From: Cryptomeria japonica
Lineage: Eukaryota > Streptophyta > Pinopsida > Cupressales > Cupressaceae
Reading direction: 5' to 3'
DNA: 64,000 nucleotides
Assembly: GCF_030272615.1 (NCBI RefSeq)
Contig: NC_081405.1
Location: 652,138,920 to 652,202,919, forward strand
In this document: positions 23,415 to 35,944 of the stretch, one piece after another
How the letters are laid out: each line of letters opens with the position of its first letter
Numbering within the stretch: position 1 is the first letter of the stretch
Program-made: the position numbers and the translations under genes
The notes under the pieces: generated by a model
What the model saw: the letters and a program-made list of their open reading frames with translations, nothing else
What the model was told of the DNA's origin: nothing
Database searches by the model: none

Positions 23415-24420
23415 CATTTTAAATTTAATTAAATAGAATTAAGTGAAAGTCTATAGTCTATAGACTATAAATCTCTTTTTCGGGCAGAATTTTAAAATGA
23501 TTAAGTAGACTTTAAAAATAGACCCTAAAAGTAACACGAGTATGGTGACATGCCAGAAAAAATGGCAGAAGTCATGGGACCCACTTCATCTAAAAACAGG
23601 TACCATCGACCGTTGGATGAACAAAGATCAACGGCTAGGGTGGATTTCGGCCTGAATGTGGGAAGTGAACACCTTTCTAAGAACTTCACCTGGAATTGGA
23701 CATTTTAAATTTAATTAAATATAATTAAGCCTAAAAATCTCTTTTTTGGGTGGAATTTTAAAATGATTAAATAGACTAAAAATCAAATCGAAAAAGTGAC
23801 ACGAGTATGGTGATGTGCCAAAAAAATGGCAGAAGTCATGGGACCCACTAAATCTTAAAACAGGTACCATCGACCATTAGATGAACAAAGATCAACAGCT
23901 AGGGTGGATTTCGGCCCGAATGTGGGAAGTGAACACCTTTCTGAGAACTTCGCCTGGAATTGGACATTTTAAATGTAATTAAATATAATTAAGTCTATAA
24001 AGCTTTTTTTTGGGCGAAGGTTTAAAATGATTAAATAAACTAAAAATCAAACCCGAAAAGTGACATGATTATGGTGACGTGCCAAAAAAAGGGCAGAAGT
24101 CATGGGACCCACTACATCTTAAAACAGGTACCATCGACCGTCGGATGGATAAAGATCAATGACTAAGGGTGGAATTCAGCCTGAATGTGGGAAGTGAACA
24201 CATTTGGGAGAACTTCACCCAGAATTGAAATGTTTTAAATTTAATTAAATATAAGTAAGTCTATAAAGCACTTTTTCAGACGAAAGTTTAAAATTATTAA
24301 ACAGATTTAAAAAACAGACCTGTAAAGTCACAACAGGTACCTTGGTCCCTCGTCCATTGGATGAGCAAAGATCAATGGCTTAGGGTGGATTTTAGCACGA
24401 ATGTAAAGAGAATTATTTCA
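23415..24420. repeat. Tandem repeat of about 265-286 bp, nearly four copies
   Basis: Units begin with CATTTTAAATTTAATTAAAT at 23415, 23701, 23965 and, degenerate, at 24231. Each contains GTCATGGGACCCACT, ACAGGTACC(A/T)TCGACC, GATCAACGGCTAGGGTGG and GTGGGAAGTGAACAC blocks. The last unit is truncated and runs into the start of the G-patch ORF at 24450, so the repeats occupy the place of its promoter and 5' leader. Confidence 0.85.
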
Positions 24421-24449
24421 CTCAAACCAAAATAAATGATTTTTCGACT

Positions 24450-26766
24450 ATGAGGAGGAATCTCAGTGAACCAAAGACAAGTGCAGAATTTGAGAGCATC
24501 GACGAGGATGCAGAGTTTAGCAAATTGTGGGATATGGAGCATGGCGGGACTGAAGGTGATGATGATGAGCATGAGGTTGCCATTGAGCCCCCTCCAACAT
24601 CTACTACAGTCCTGAAAATATCAGGTGGAGTCAGTGAGTCCATGAAAGAAAAATATAGCAAAGGGGCAAACCTTGTGGAAAAAATGGGTTTTGAAGGTGG
24701 TGGTCTAGGTGCCAGAGGAGATGGCATTTGGTATCCACTTCAGGTACAACTTCCATCACAGTCAAAATCAAAAGGTTCTTATAAACCTGTCATTGGACTT
24801 GATTCTTCAGATTCATCACAGATAGGTACTACTCATTACCCTCAGGGTCCACCTTCATTTGTTTCAGGTTCAAAATCCACAACCACCACCACAACATGGT
24901 ATTCTCATTGGTGGTGAATCAAGTGCCACTGCCACTGGTGGGGAATCTGGGGATAGTATTCCTATTATTGTTCAGTCAAGTGCCACTGTGATTGGTGGGG
25001 TTGGCATGGGGTCTACTACTGATACTAATTGTCTTGGTGTTGGACAAGGGCAACAACAAAATATATCTCACAAGAGGCCACTAGAGGTAGATACTCAATC
25101 TCATACTATTAAGAATCCTATATCAAGTGCCACTGATACTACAAATCAATCATTTGCAGCTTCAGATCACACACCTCAAAAGACTATGAAAACTACACAT
25201 GAAAGTGTTAGTGGGAGTGGGACAACAACAAGAACTGTTGTTGGTAATCCTGGTCAAGCATTAGTTAAAACCACAAGAACAAGTGGAACTGGAGCCTATG
25301 GTATTCCTATGTCACCTTTCAAACATTCAATTGCTTCAACAAGCCCAAATTTCAATTTCGTGATTACTATGAAAAATATGAACACACAACAAAAGCAAAT
25401 AAAGAAAAAAAGAAAGCATTTCATAGGAATTCCGTGTCTGAAGTTGTAAATGAACAACCTACAAGGAACAGGGTATTTCCAACATATGACCCACAGAAAG
25501 ATATGATGGAGTTCATGGTTGTTATGCCCCCGGACACATCTAAAGATAAAAATCCACCACACGGTCAGATAGATCCCTCTCAATTTCAAGTTAGCACCCT
25601 CCAAATGGATTTTTCCAAAGTACATAATGTGGACAAAATTAGTGTTTCAAACGGGACTAACGAAGTGGTCTACACTTCACTGATAAAGGTGGAGAGAGAA
25701 AAAAATAAATTAGAGAAACAAATAGAAAAGTTACAGTCAGACCTGGAAAATGAAAAATCAAGGAGGAAAGCAACCAATAGCAAGTGCAATGATTTATAGA
25801 AAAGGATTAAAAATTTAGGCTCTGTAGTAGAAATTGTAGAGCAGGAGAAGAAGCATGCAGAATTGAAGGACCTGACTGAAAAACTGGCTAAAAGCAGTAA
25901 AAAAATTGTTGAGGAAAAAGTCAGTTTTCAAAAATTATACAAAAGTTATGAGTCTGCTGCCATAGAAATGAGAAAGTTACAGGACCTATTGGATCATGGG
26001 AAGGAAAAAGAAAAACATTTGCAAGAGGAAGTAGAGGAAGAAAGAAAAAAATGTGCACAAATGAAGGAAGACCTGCACAATGCAAATGATAAAATAAAAA
26101 CTTTGGAGGATAGATTGAAAGATAATATGAAAAATACAATGAAGTATATACAAGAAAACATTTGGCGGTGAATAATGCAGAGTAGTGAGAATTTGTGTGA
26201 TGGTTTCAATTGACTGAAAGTATGAGACAAATTTTTATAAAAGTCAAAGGGCACTATGAGAAGAGCACACATGTTTATTCAAAAGAGGAAATGGCAAAAA
26301 TGATTCTGAAAGTAGTCTACAGTTCCAATGACAGCTACTTGGCATCCAAGGGAATTAAGAGCCGCATTGATGCCATAGTTAAGACATCATCTATCATTCA
26401 AAAATGCCAGAAGCTAAGGGAAACATCAAAAGTTAGGACAGTTGTGGAAAAAAGATAGTGAAGCTGCAAGAAATGAAAAATAATTTGATTAAACTAGGTT
26501 TGCCTAAGCCTATTGACACATCAAATAAATTCATTGGAGAAGAAGCTTACAAAAAAATCATGGAGATAAAAATGAAGTCTGATTTAGAATTGCTTCCAAA
26601 GGACACAACTCCCAAAAGCTTTCTGGAATTCATCCAACCATTTACAACTCTAAATACAGTATTGGATGAAACAGTGATGTCAAGTAAATCTTATAAATAT
26701 GGAATGTTGACGAAGTTGGAGTTGACCTTCCATCAGACGAAGAGTGGAGCACCCTACAAAAACTAG
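24450..26766 (+). pseudogene. G-patch and coiled-coil protein gene, decayed
   Basis: The first ORF (24450-24917) has an acidic start, then a G-patch (residues about 73-98: GANLVEKMGFEGGGLGARG...), a motif usually involved in RNA or helicase binding. A possible intron follows (GT at 24744, TTTGTTTCAG ending 24867; 124 bp). It joins phase 0 to a Ser/Thr/Gly-rich frame at 24868, which would explain the frame change. Near 25350 a one-base shift leads to FRDYYEKYEH and then, after an in-frame TAG (25797-25799), to a long Lys/Glu coiled coil (25650-26160). Further stops near 26160-26200 and a shift near 26458 precede a C-terminal helical part. Whether it is a host gene or a captured copy is unclear. 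Confidence 0.5.
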
Positions 26767-26959
26767 CACAAAATTCTTAAGAATCATAATATGTATTGCA
26801 CAATTTTCTTCTTTTATTCTTAATTTCAAGGTTTTATGTTTTTTCTGTTTGCTATTTTGCTAATCCAGCCTATGAATCTATGATGCACTGGCTAATGCTA
26901 TTTTGCTAATCCAGCCTATGAATCTATTTTATAAATAGGAAAAAAACAACACTCGCTAT
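26767..26959. other. Short spacer with a 46-bp direct repeat
   Basis: GCTATTTTGCTAATCCAGCC and the 11 following bases occur at 26851 and again at 26897. GCTAT (26955-26959) precedes the Tat LTR and would be its left target duplicate. Confidence 0.6.
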
Positions 26960-28123
26960 TGTAATACCCTAAAATTGATCATCTAAACCATGGGCCCCTA
27001 ATCTCGACAACATCACCAAGGTCCTAACCAAAGGCAATTAAATCAATCTTGAGCACATTATTAATTCTTTAATCATCAAATATCACATGGCAAATCAATT
27101 ATTCAATATTAATTAAATATTTATTTAATTAATTGAATCATTTTCAAGAATATCATTTTGATCAATTATCCCATTTTAATTTATTAAATATCCTTGCATA
27201 TTTAATTAATTAATATAAATTTGCCATTTAATAATGCAAAGAGAATTGATTTATTAAAAAAGAAAAATTAATTACAAAATAAAGAGTTGAATTCAAATTA
27301 AACAAAATAAAGAATTGAATTGAGAGAGAAATCAAGCTTGAGATATTATTTCTTTTTCTAAATTTGGAACTTGAAATTAGAAAAGCAATTAAATTGAATT
27401 ATTGAATTATCTTCTAAAATTGGGAGTCAAAGCTTTTTCAAAAAAAAAAAGAAAAAAGAAGAAGTTCAGTTGCATTGAAAAGACTTTTTTCTTGAATAAA
27501 TCAAATATGTGCATGGAATTATTTATTTTCATCATATATGCATGAAATTAATTTATTATTATTTTCCAATGCAACTTGACTTCTAATTTGAATGCATTTC
27601 AATTAAACTATAATTGGAATCTATCTCAAGGTTAACTCAATCTGATTTCTCAATTATTTTCAATTAATCCTAAATTGAGCTTTTTCTCTTGCAATTCTCT
27701 ATAAATTCAGTCTTCAGCTCTCATTCCAATTCACCCCAGACATTTTTGAGAACACGCTTGGAGATTATTATCACGCTAATTTCGCTCTAGAGTCATTGAA
27801 GATTATTGTGCTTTTTAGATTATATTCATCCATTATTGCTTGCATCCATCATTGCTTGAAATGATTTTTGCTTGAATTATTCATCCATCTTGCATCCATA
27901 TAGCTTAATATCATATAGATTAAATCCTTCATCTTGGTGTAGTCTAGTCACTAGTATTGCTTATAACAATCTGAGAGCAATCTTATACTCGCATCTTTTA
28001 GAAGGCAATTAGTTGCTTTGTTATGGTTTTTTTACTTATTGATTATTGATTATTAACCATGAATATAATGACTTAATTGAAGTGTTGTGCTTACACCTAC
28101 AGGTTCACTTTTTCATACACACA
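26960..28123 (+). repeat. 5' LTR of Tat element 1
   Basis: Starts TGTAATACCC and ends CATACACA four bases before the PBS. It has a TGTAA start like the Tat element 2 LTR (TGTAACG). It is very AT-rich with no ORF. The 3' LTR is not in the window, so borders rest on the TG/CA ends and the PBS position. Confidence 0.65.
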
Positions 28124-28127
28124 TTTC

Positions 28128-28145
28128 TGGCACCCACCATGGGGC
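28128..28145 (+). other. Primer-binding site of Tat element 1
   Basis: TGGCACCCACCATGGGGC follows the LTR end after TTTC. It resembles the TGGCGCCCACCGTGGGGC-type site common in plant Tat-lineage elements, with two G/C-to-A/T changes. Confidence 0.75.
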
Positions 28146-30359
28146 TCGAGACTACATTTTTTCGGCCTCCAAGACTGACTGCTTTGTTTTTTCTGTTATT
28201 TTCCAGGTTTCAGATTTTTTGGTTTTTTTTTCATCCATACATTTCGTACAACAATTACCATAGGCTCGTATGACAAACTACAAGTATCGCACGAATTGAA
28301 ATATCCTATTGTATGAGCAGATCCTCTGCCGTACGAGTAGCCATCATCAGCAATCTTCTGTCGTATGATACTAAATCCTGTCTTGCACGAGTCAAGTATC
28401 TGCTGTAAAATTCTGTATTTTCTAGTAAAAGAGGCAAATTTCATAATTTTCTCATTTCTGATTGATTATTCTGACAACTGACCTTGACTGTTTATCTGTC
28501 TATCTCAGAATTTTTCACAACCTAATCAGTTTTTGCAGAATGCTCATCGAAGAATATGCTTGTTGCACAAAGACAATATGACTACTGATCTGTTGTCTTT
28601 GTAGGTTGCCTAAGGAGAATCGACTAAACATCGTGTATTCTTTAAATTCATTTTTAGGAACCTAACTTGCTATCTAGTTAAAGAACAAATCTATCTTTTG
28701 TGTTTTTTTAGAAGATTCTGAGAGGTAGGAGAGTATGCTCTTGTCTTTTTTTTTAGACAATCAGAAATCCAGAGCCTTGAAGCTTTTTCTTTGTTTGAGA
28801 TTTGTACATCTTTAGTAGGCCTGCCCTCCCAAGGGGTTGAAAAAATTTTAAAGCCGTTACGACCGGTGTGAGGGGAACGACCTAAGTGGGAATGACTAGA
28901 TGCCAAGTACTCCAACCCACTATAAAATAAATGTGATTTGATGAAAATCAAGTCAACGACAATGCTCGGGAATAGCTCTCCTCCATACCTTCGGGTATAT
29001 TAAACCTTGGTTTTCAAGGCTGGGAGACCTCTTAATTGAGTTTATACCTCGACGTGCCAAATGGATCCCTGACTAAATCCAATTCAAAATTAGAAGCTAC
29101 CCGGTTCACCTTCGAAAGGGAGATAATCTTTGTGCAAGAGAGATAGTAACTCTCCCAAGATACTTGTCATTTCGTGCCCTCATTAGCGTTTGGAGCCGGA
29201 TAATACGGTGTTGAGAATCCATTGCATGAGACTCAGCGGCCATATTCTGATTAGCTATTGGGTGTGTACCTGAGTCTAAAAGCAAAGTTTTTCTTGCCTC
29301 ACCAAATTCTTTAGGGTTTGCATGCTGTGATTGGAGTCACTATTACATACTACCTGTTTTCTGTGTTTTCATCCCTGAAACAAAAACTGAAATACCAAAA
29401 ATTGGAGAACACAAGAAACAACTCAGTGATTTGAAACTCTGTTCATGTCAGGAATTAGTCCATCCTAAGTCAAAACTCTGTTCGTGTCAGAAACTAGTCC
29501 ATCCTAAGTCAAAACTCTGTCTATGTCAGAAACTAGTCCATCTTAAGTCAAAACTCTGTCCGTGTCAGAAACTAATCTATCCTGGTCAAAATTCAGTCCA
29601 TCTCAGAATTAGTCATACTCAACAAAATTAGAAAAACTCAAAGTTTCAAAGCTCTATCCTGAGAACAATCGTATGAGTCTAATAATCCATCGTGCTACAC
29701 TAGGTCCTGTGTCGTACGAGTTTACTAGTTTGTCCTCCTATATCATATTATCTGTCGTATGAGTCTGAATCATCTATCATTCAGCATAGTATCCTATCTT
29801 GTACGAGACATAATTGCCCTCAGTCTTTTGTTGTCCTACAGATACCCATTTTTTGTACAGTACGAGGCAACAACTCGTACGAAATAGAACTATTGTCATC
29901 CTAGAGATGTTAAATTGTCATCCGGTCTAGAAAATCCTATCGTATGAGTCTGGTTTTGTCAGAACAAAACAGTTAAACTTGCCTAAAAATAGCTTACAGT
30001 GAACATAATACTAGTTATCAAATTTTCCTGAGCATAAACAGATCAAGACAGTGTACCTCTGCCACTTGTGTTGCATGATTTGGTCGATCACCTTTTAGCT
30101 AGTTCAATCAACTACCTATCAAATTTTAGTCACTTAGATAAAGTCTTATACAAGATAGATCATTCCTAAAACCAGACTGAATCTTACACTACGCTTAGAA
30201 TCAAATTAGATAACATCTTAGATAGGATAGATTTTTCCTAAAATCAGACTAAATCTCAGTTGTTTCTCCCAAACAATACTCTAAACAGAACAACTAGCTT
30301 GGAAATTGATCTTGACCTCTGCATCACAAAACAACTATAGGTCACACTAATCCATAAAA
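28146..30359 (+). other. Long leader of Tat element 1
   Basis: 2.2 kb between PBS and gag with no convincing ORF. It contains a 39-bp tandem repeat (29431-29620), at least nine copies or variants of a CGTAYGAG motif in two clusters (28266-28390 and 29670-29945), and a GC-richer segment (28820-29290). Long leaders are usual in Tat/Ogre elements and may hold packaging or translation signals. Confidence 0.6.
29431..29620 (+). repeat. 39-bp tandem repeat, five copies, in the Tat leader
   Basis: AAAACTCTGTYCRTGTCAGA followed by AACTAGTCCATCCTAAGTC is repeated about five times, the last copy degenerate. The period is divisible by three, so one frame shows a 13-residue peptide repeat (SKLCxCQKLVHPK). 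I take that as a by-product. Confidence 0.8.
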
Positions 30360-32216
30360 ATGCTTATTCAAACTAGGATTTCTTGTAAGAAAGAAGCCAA
30401 AGGCAAAGGACAAACCTTCACCTATCAAACTAATCCATTCTACATGGAGGATCCACTCACTGACATACCATCACCATCAGGTAGACCAATTTTTGATGAA
30501 CTGAAATCTCCCACTAAACAAGAGACAAAATACAATGATGGAAACAAAAATGACTGTAATATTCATGAAAATCATAATGACTCCACATCATCAAGTAAGA
30601 CTAATGAAGATACTGAACCTCTAGAAAAAGAAATCCTTGACTATCAAAAGGACAAAGACTTTAGAAAAATGATGAAAGTTATCATGACCCGAGAAAAGGA
30701 AGACTATTTCTTAGAACTAGCGAAACAAGGTGCCAAACTTCCTCTTGGATATGATGTCCAGACACTTGTTACTAAAAAAGAAGACTCACCTATACTTATG
30801 GTACACAAACAATTACTAGCTTTGCGGATGGAGGTCACAGAACTGAAAAATAAGGACAAATCCCCAAAACAATATTCTTTGGAAACAATATGTCCCTTTC
30901 CATTTGACAAGAATCTACACATGCCTCCATTTCCTCCATGAGTGGAAATCCCAAAATTTGATAAATATGACGGTACTTCAGATCCTCAAGATCATGTTAG
31001 GGAATTTAGTGTTGCTTGTATGGAGTTCATGCACGATCAAATGTACCTCATGTGTCTCTTCCCAAGGAGTTTAGGGGGTCAAGCAATGGAATGGTTCTGA
31101 AGTCTACCCAAAGGAATAAAAACCTTTGAAGAACTAATCCAACTATTTTTACAACAATACTCATACAGCATTCGACATCCTGTGACTATGATCGATCTTT
31201 GTAATACTCAACAGAAAACAGGGGAACCTCTTCTTACTTTTCTCCAACGCTGGAGAAAGATGTTCTCTAGGTACCCATGACCTATTCCAGACTCTAAGAA
31301 AATGGATATATTTGTCAACAACTTGGTCCCCGAACTGAAATATAGTGTACAAATGCAAGTACACCCATCATTTAACAAAATGGTAGATAATGCCATTCAA
31401 ATGGAAGATGTGCTCATAAAGAAGGGGGATATCACACCTTGGAAAGAAACACAAATAGGATCTAGCTCTAAAGAGAAGAACAAGTATTGGAAATTTGGCA
31501 AAGATAACCATAAGAATACTATTAACGATGGAGTAGTAGACACTGTTAAAACCAACTCAAAATCCACAATATTCAATTTGGCTAGTGGTACACAAGCACT
31601 TAAAGCTGTTGAGGCTGCCATAGAGAATTCACCAAAGAAAGCAAAGGAATGGTTCAAAGAAAAGCCTTGGCTTTCCAAACCTAAGCGTGATTTTACTCCT
31701 CTTGAAGAATCATATGAATCCTCTTTCAAAACTCTGTTGGCAAACAACTTGATAACACTACCAGATAACTCTAAACCATATGATCTAGATGTCAAACCAA
31801 GATGGTGGAGAGAAAATGAGTATTGTGACTTCCATCGGAATAAGGGTCATAACATAAACAATTGTATGAAGCTAAAACATGAGATTCAGGATCTCATAGA
31901 CACTGGTAAAGTTGTTGTTGGGAATCACCCAACCAATGCTGATCATAAAGAATTTAAAGACCCTTTGCTTGTTTACGAACAAGGTGATTCCTCAAAGACC
32001 AAAGGAGGTGCCAAGGTGAATTATACTTATGCCAGCCAAGACAACGTTATCAACATGATTGAGCCTTCACACTTGGAATATTGCAATGTAATTCTAGTTC
32101 AAGATAAACCAAATGAATCACCATATGCAAGAGCTCTAACCTGATCTCAAAAGAAAGTTACCCTCCAAGGAGCTAGTTCTTCTAACCCAACTCAAGAAAC
32201 ATCAAATCCAACAGTC
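30360..32216 (+). pseudogene. gag: Tat element 1 Gag
   Basis: One frame from ATG 30360 to past 32144. The N-terminal part is acidic; the retrotransposon Gag domain follows (IPKFDKYDGTSDPQDHVREF near 30950, AMEWF near 31090, TFLQRWRKMFSRYP near 31250). A zinc knuckle of the Tat type, YCDFHRNKGHNINNC, lies near 31825, with His in the second Cys position as in many Tat Gags. In-frame stops at 30939, 31098, 31278 and 32142 are all TGA and all explained by CGA to TGA. It would assemble the capsid if intact. Confidence 0.8.
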
Positions 32217-33213
32217 TTGCCAAACAAACAAAAAGAATCAACCTTGGACAAATTTAAAAAGCTAACTTCATCATCATCATCCTCTCGATACAGTGTGGTT
32301 CAACAGTTAAAAAGGACAAATGCTCAAATTTTAATTTTTGAATTACTACAACTCTCATCTGTTCACAAGGAAATCCTAGACAAAGCATTGCTCACTACCA
32401 ACCTTCCAAAAGATTTAGACATTGATCAGTTTCAATCTATGGTGGGTCATCTGACTTCACCTCACTATTTGACCTTCTCTGAAGAAGATGACAATTCATC
32501 AAATCATCCACATAACCAGCCATTGCATATTGAGGCCACGATCCACAAACATAGAGTTAAACATGTTTTGATAGATGGAGGCACAGGGTTGAATATCTAT
32601 ACTTATCATCTGCTTACACAACTAGGATTCTCTGAAAATCTTATTGATCCCGGCAAGAAAATAATAATAAAAGCCTATGACGAGGAAGAGAGGACCTCCA
32701 AAGGTCTGGTATCATTACCAATCAAAGTGGGACTGGTAGAGAGAAGTCCTTTTCCAAGTTCTTGATATTCCATTGTCATACAATATTTTACTGGGCAGGT
32801 CGTGGATTCATGAAATGAAGGTAGTACCGTCAACGTATCACCAATGCTTAAAGTTTCCTTATAACGGAGCTGAAGTCAGTATTCTCGTTGATACAAATGT
32901 CATCTGTAATGCACTGACAAAAGGTGCAAATACTTTTATGCCTCATAATAGGGCAGCCTCTCCAAATGAAGATCCAGAAGCGTTGATGAAAGACTTACAA
33001 AAGAGATTGAAGATTACAAATACCGGCATGGATGGTTACCAAATAGAACTGGTACTTTCATTAGTTTCTCTCCCTCCACCAAAACAGTTGGGAAAACCAT
33101 CAGAGGCTATGAGAACACAAACTTCATCTCCGAATACTATACATGATGGTCTCTTTGTACAATCTTCTACCTCATTGGCGGATGAAATAGAAATGGATGC
33201 TATTCTTAACTAG
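32217..33213 (+). pseudogene. Tat element 1 aspartic protease
   Basis: In frame with gag up to a one-base shift near 32735. The active site reads VLIDGGTGLNIYT (near 32570), the DGG form typical of Tat proteases. After the shift, [21 protein letters not shown] gives the C-terminal LGRxW block. A TAG at 33211 closes the ORF. Confidence 0.8.
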
Positions 33214-34888
33214 CTCTTTAAGGAGGATAGTCAAAATGAGGAGGTAAGACATTGTGAGATTTCCTCAAACCAATATGGTCATGTTTACAAAATGATTCAG
33301 TGCATGGGGTACTTAGGTACTGGTCCTTTGGGTAAACAAAAAGAAGGTATTATTGAACCAATTCAGCTACAAACCAAATCCACACATGATAAGGCTGGAC
33401 TAGGATACAATCTGAAAAAGACATCAGTCCAAAAACATGTTTCTAAGTCTAAGTGCCCGAAAAGGATATCACCCTCAACATTACATGAAGCAGATCATAA
33501 ACAAACAAAGGTAGAGTGTAGAAAAGAGAGAAGAATCAATAGTCAAGAAAGAAGAAATAGTCGGTGCTCAAGCTTTGACTGTATTAGCTACAATAACATA
33601 GGAAGTTGAAGTCCCTGATGATATAAGAGATGAAGTAGTAAGAATTAGAGAATTGTTTGCACCATTAAAAGTTCCAGTCATATATACTGATAGGCAGCAA
33701 GTAGCTGATTTAGAGACTGATTCAAACGAGTATGAATGGGGTCCTGGCTATCTCTTAGACACATCCACTATAGGAACTTCAGAAGAATCTAGAAGTGTCA
33801 TAGATGATGCTCAAGAGCTGATGCGCATAAAACTAGAGAAAGAAATACAGGAAATTAGACAAAGGAGACAAGCAAATTATGAACAAGGACTAAAAGAAGG
33901 AAGAATACCAGAAAGCTTCTCATCTATGTGCCCTTATCCTAAAATAGAACAAATCAGGTATAGCACTACACAAGAAGAGTTGGAGGCTACAGAGAAAGAG
34001 CCAGTTATCAGTCCAGAAGAAGTTGAATGGAGTAGACGACAACAATTCACAGAAAAAGCAAGATCATGTCAATAGGTGTGTCAGATACAAATGACAAATG
34101 AACCACAACATGAAGGAACTTGTAGTATTAAAGATGTTGGTATTGATACCATACATATGCTTACTAAATCACCTACAAAAGGTTTGGAAACTTCATTTGA
34201 TGCCTCTGATGACAGTCCTATTCAAGATAATATCTACTCAGCTTTACATTCTGAATCATCAGATACAAACAATGAAAAATTGTCTACTAGTCTTATTATG
34301 GTTAAACCACGATATGATGTCCAGCCTGGCGTAGTGAACGATGTTACAAGTATGTCTATCGGATTAGATTGATTAAGGATTAACGTGAACTTTAATAATC
34401 ATGATTTGACTCTTCCTGGTCTCAAGACACTTACGCAAGATATCACTCTGGAACTCGACTTTTTGATCCGCAGTTGTGATAACAATACCGTGAATGCTCT
34501 TGAACCTATCCAAAATTTATCCTTAGTACATCCCGAGTTGATTGACTGTACTTTACAAAATCAACCCATGAATATACCTAATTTTGCCAATGATTATACA
34601 TTAGCCTATTATCTCAATGCGGTCGAACCTATAGACTCTTCCACCAGTGAATGGAGTGAAAATATGACTGAAGCGGATATCAAGTATCTTAGTCGCAAAA
34701 ACAAGAAAAATAAAAATAAAAGATCTGATGGTGAAAACCACATTGTGGCAGTATTAGAATCTAGAAAAGAGAAAATAAAGGATGTACCTAAAGGTGAAAA
34801 CCTCTTTGAGGTGCCTAGAGGTGAGATACTTGGTATACTGCCAAGTCATTTCCAGGAGCGGTCTTCCATATTGATCGAGCCAACTTAG
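33214..34888 (+). pseudogene. Tat element 1 G-patch and PR-RT linker
   Basis: The frame after the protease carries a G-patch (MGYLGTGPLGKQKEGIIEPI...KAGLGY, about 33300-33410). A one-base shift near 33520 then leads to a long acidic linker that runs, with TAG/TGA stops at 34073 and 34370, to the TAG at 34886 before the RT. The linker includes EGRIPESFSSMCPYP and TLAYYLNAVEPIDSS. The position of the G-patch after the protease is shared with Tat element 2. Confidence 0.75.
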
Positions 34889-34891
34889 CCA

Positions 34892-35944
34892 GTGAATATC
34901 GGGAATCAAGAGACACCACAAATTATTCATGTAGCTCAATCACTATTAGTAGAGGAATTGAAGGATTTCACTCAGCTATTCTCAGAAAAGAAAATAAACT
35001 TTGCATGGACATACTCTGATATGCCAGGCTTAGATCTTGATCTCATAATGCATCAAATTTCAATCACACTAGGAGTAAAACTAGTTAAGCAAAAACTCCA
35101 TAAGATGCACCCGCATGTAGCGTTATTGGTTAAAGATGAACTAGAAAAACTACTCAAAGCTGGGTTCATTAGAGCTATAGATTATGCTGAATGGATTTCC
35201 AACATAGTACCTGTGTTGAAGGTAGACAAATCTATCAGAGTTTGCACTGACTTTAGAGATCTTAACAAAGCATGTCCGAAGGATGACTTTCCATTACCAA
35301 ATATTGATATGATAGTCGACATGACTAGTGGGTATGAAATGTACTCACTAATGGACGGATTCTCTGGATATAATCAAATCAAAATAGCTCCTAGAGATCA
35401 AGAAAAGATAGCTTTCACCTGTGCATGGGGAACCTTTTGCTAGAACGTTATGCCATTTGGGCTGAAGAACATAGGAGTGACCTATCAAAGAGTAGTTACA
35501 ACTATCTTTCATGACATGATGCATAAGAATATGGAAGATTATGTTGATGACACCTTAGTGAAGACTATGAAAAGATCAACGCACATTCAAGAGTTAGATC
35601 CTATACTTGACAGAATGGAAAAGTTCAAGCTTCGATTAAATCCAAAGAAGTGTGCATTCGGAGTGACATCTGGTAAACTACTTGGCTACATCATTTCAAA
35701 GAAGGGAATCGAGGTTGATCCTGAGAAGGTCCAAACTATAATGGAGATGTCACCTCCAAAGAACATCAGTCAAATGAGAAGTCTATAGGGATGTCTCCAA
35801 TCCATTAGAAGACTCATTTCTCAACTAGCAGATAAAGCTCAACCTTTCACAAAGGTATTGAGGAAAGGAATAATATACAACTGGGATCAACAGTGTGAAC
35901 AACATCTTTATTAGATAAAAGAGTACCTATCTAATCCACCGATA
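34892..35944 (+). pseudogene. Tat element 1 reverse transcriptase
   Basis: Same frame as the linker. Visible RT blocks are FAWTYSDMPGLD, VKQKLHKMHPHVA, VCTDFRDLNKACPKDDFPLP, SLMDGFSGYNQIKIAP, MPFGLKN and the catalytic EDYVDDTLVKT (near 35537). Stops are TAG at 35441 (TGG expected before NVMPFG) and TAG at 35786 (CAG expected in SLQGxxQ). The catalytic aspartates are intact, but the frame is broken. Confidence 0.85.

Noticed and set aside
24859-25449. Independent gene beginning at a TTG codon
   Set aside because: The start is an artefact; the frame is better explained as the second exon, or frameshifted continuation, of the G-patch gene.
29431-29631. 66-codon ORF with cysteine-rich 13-residue repeats
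   Set aside because: Explained by a 39-bp tandem DNA repeat in a retrotransposon leader; no start context or conservation evidence.
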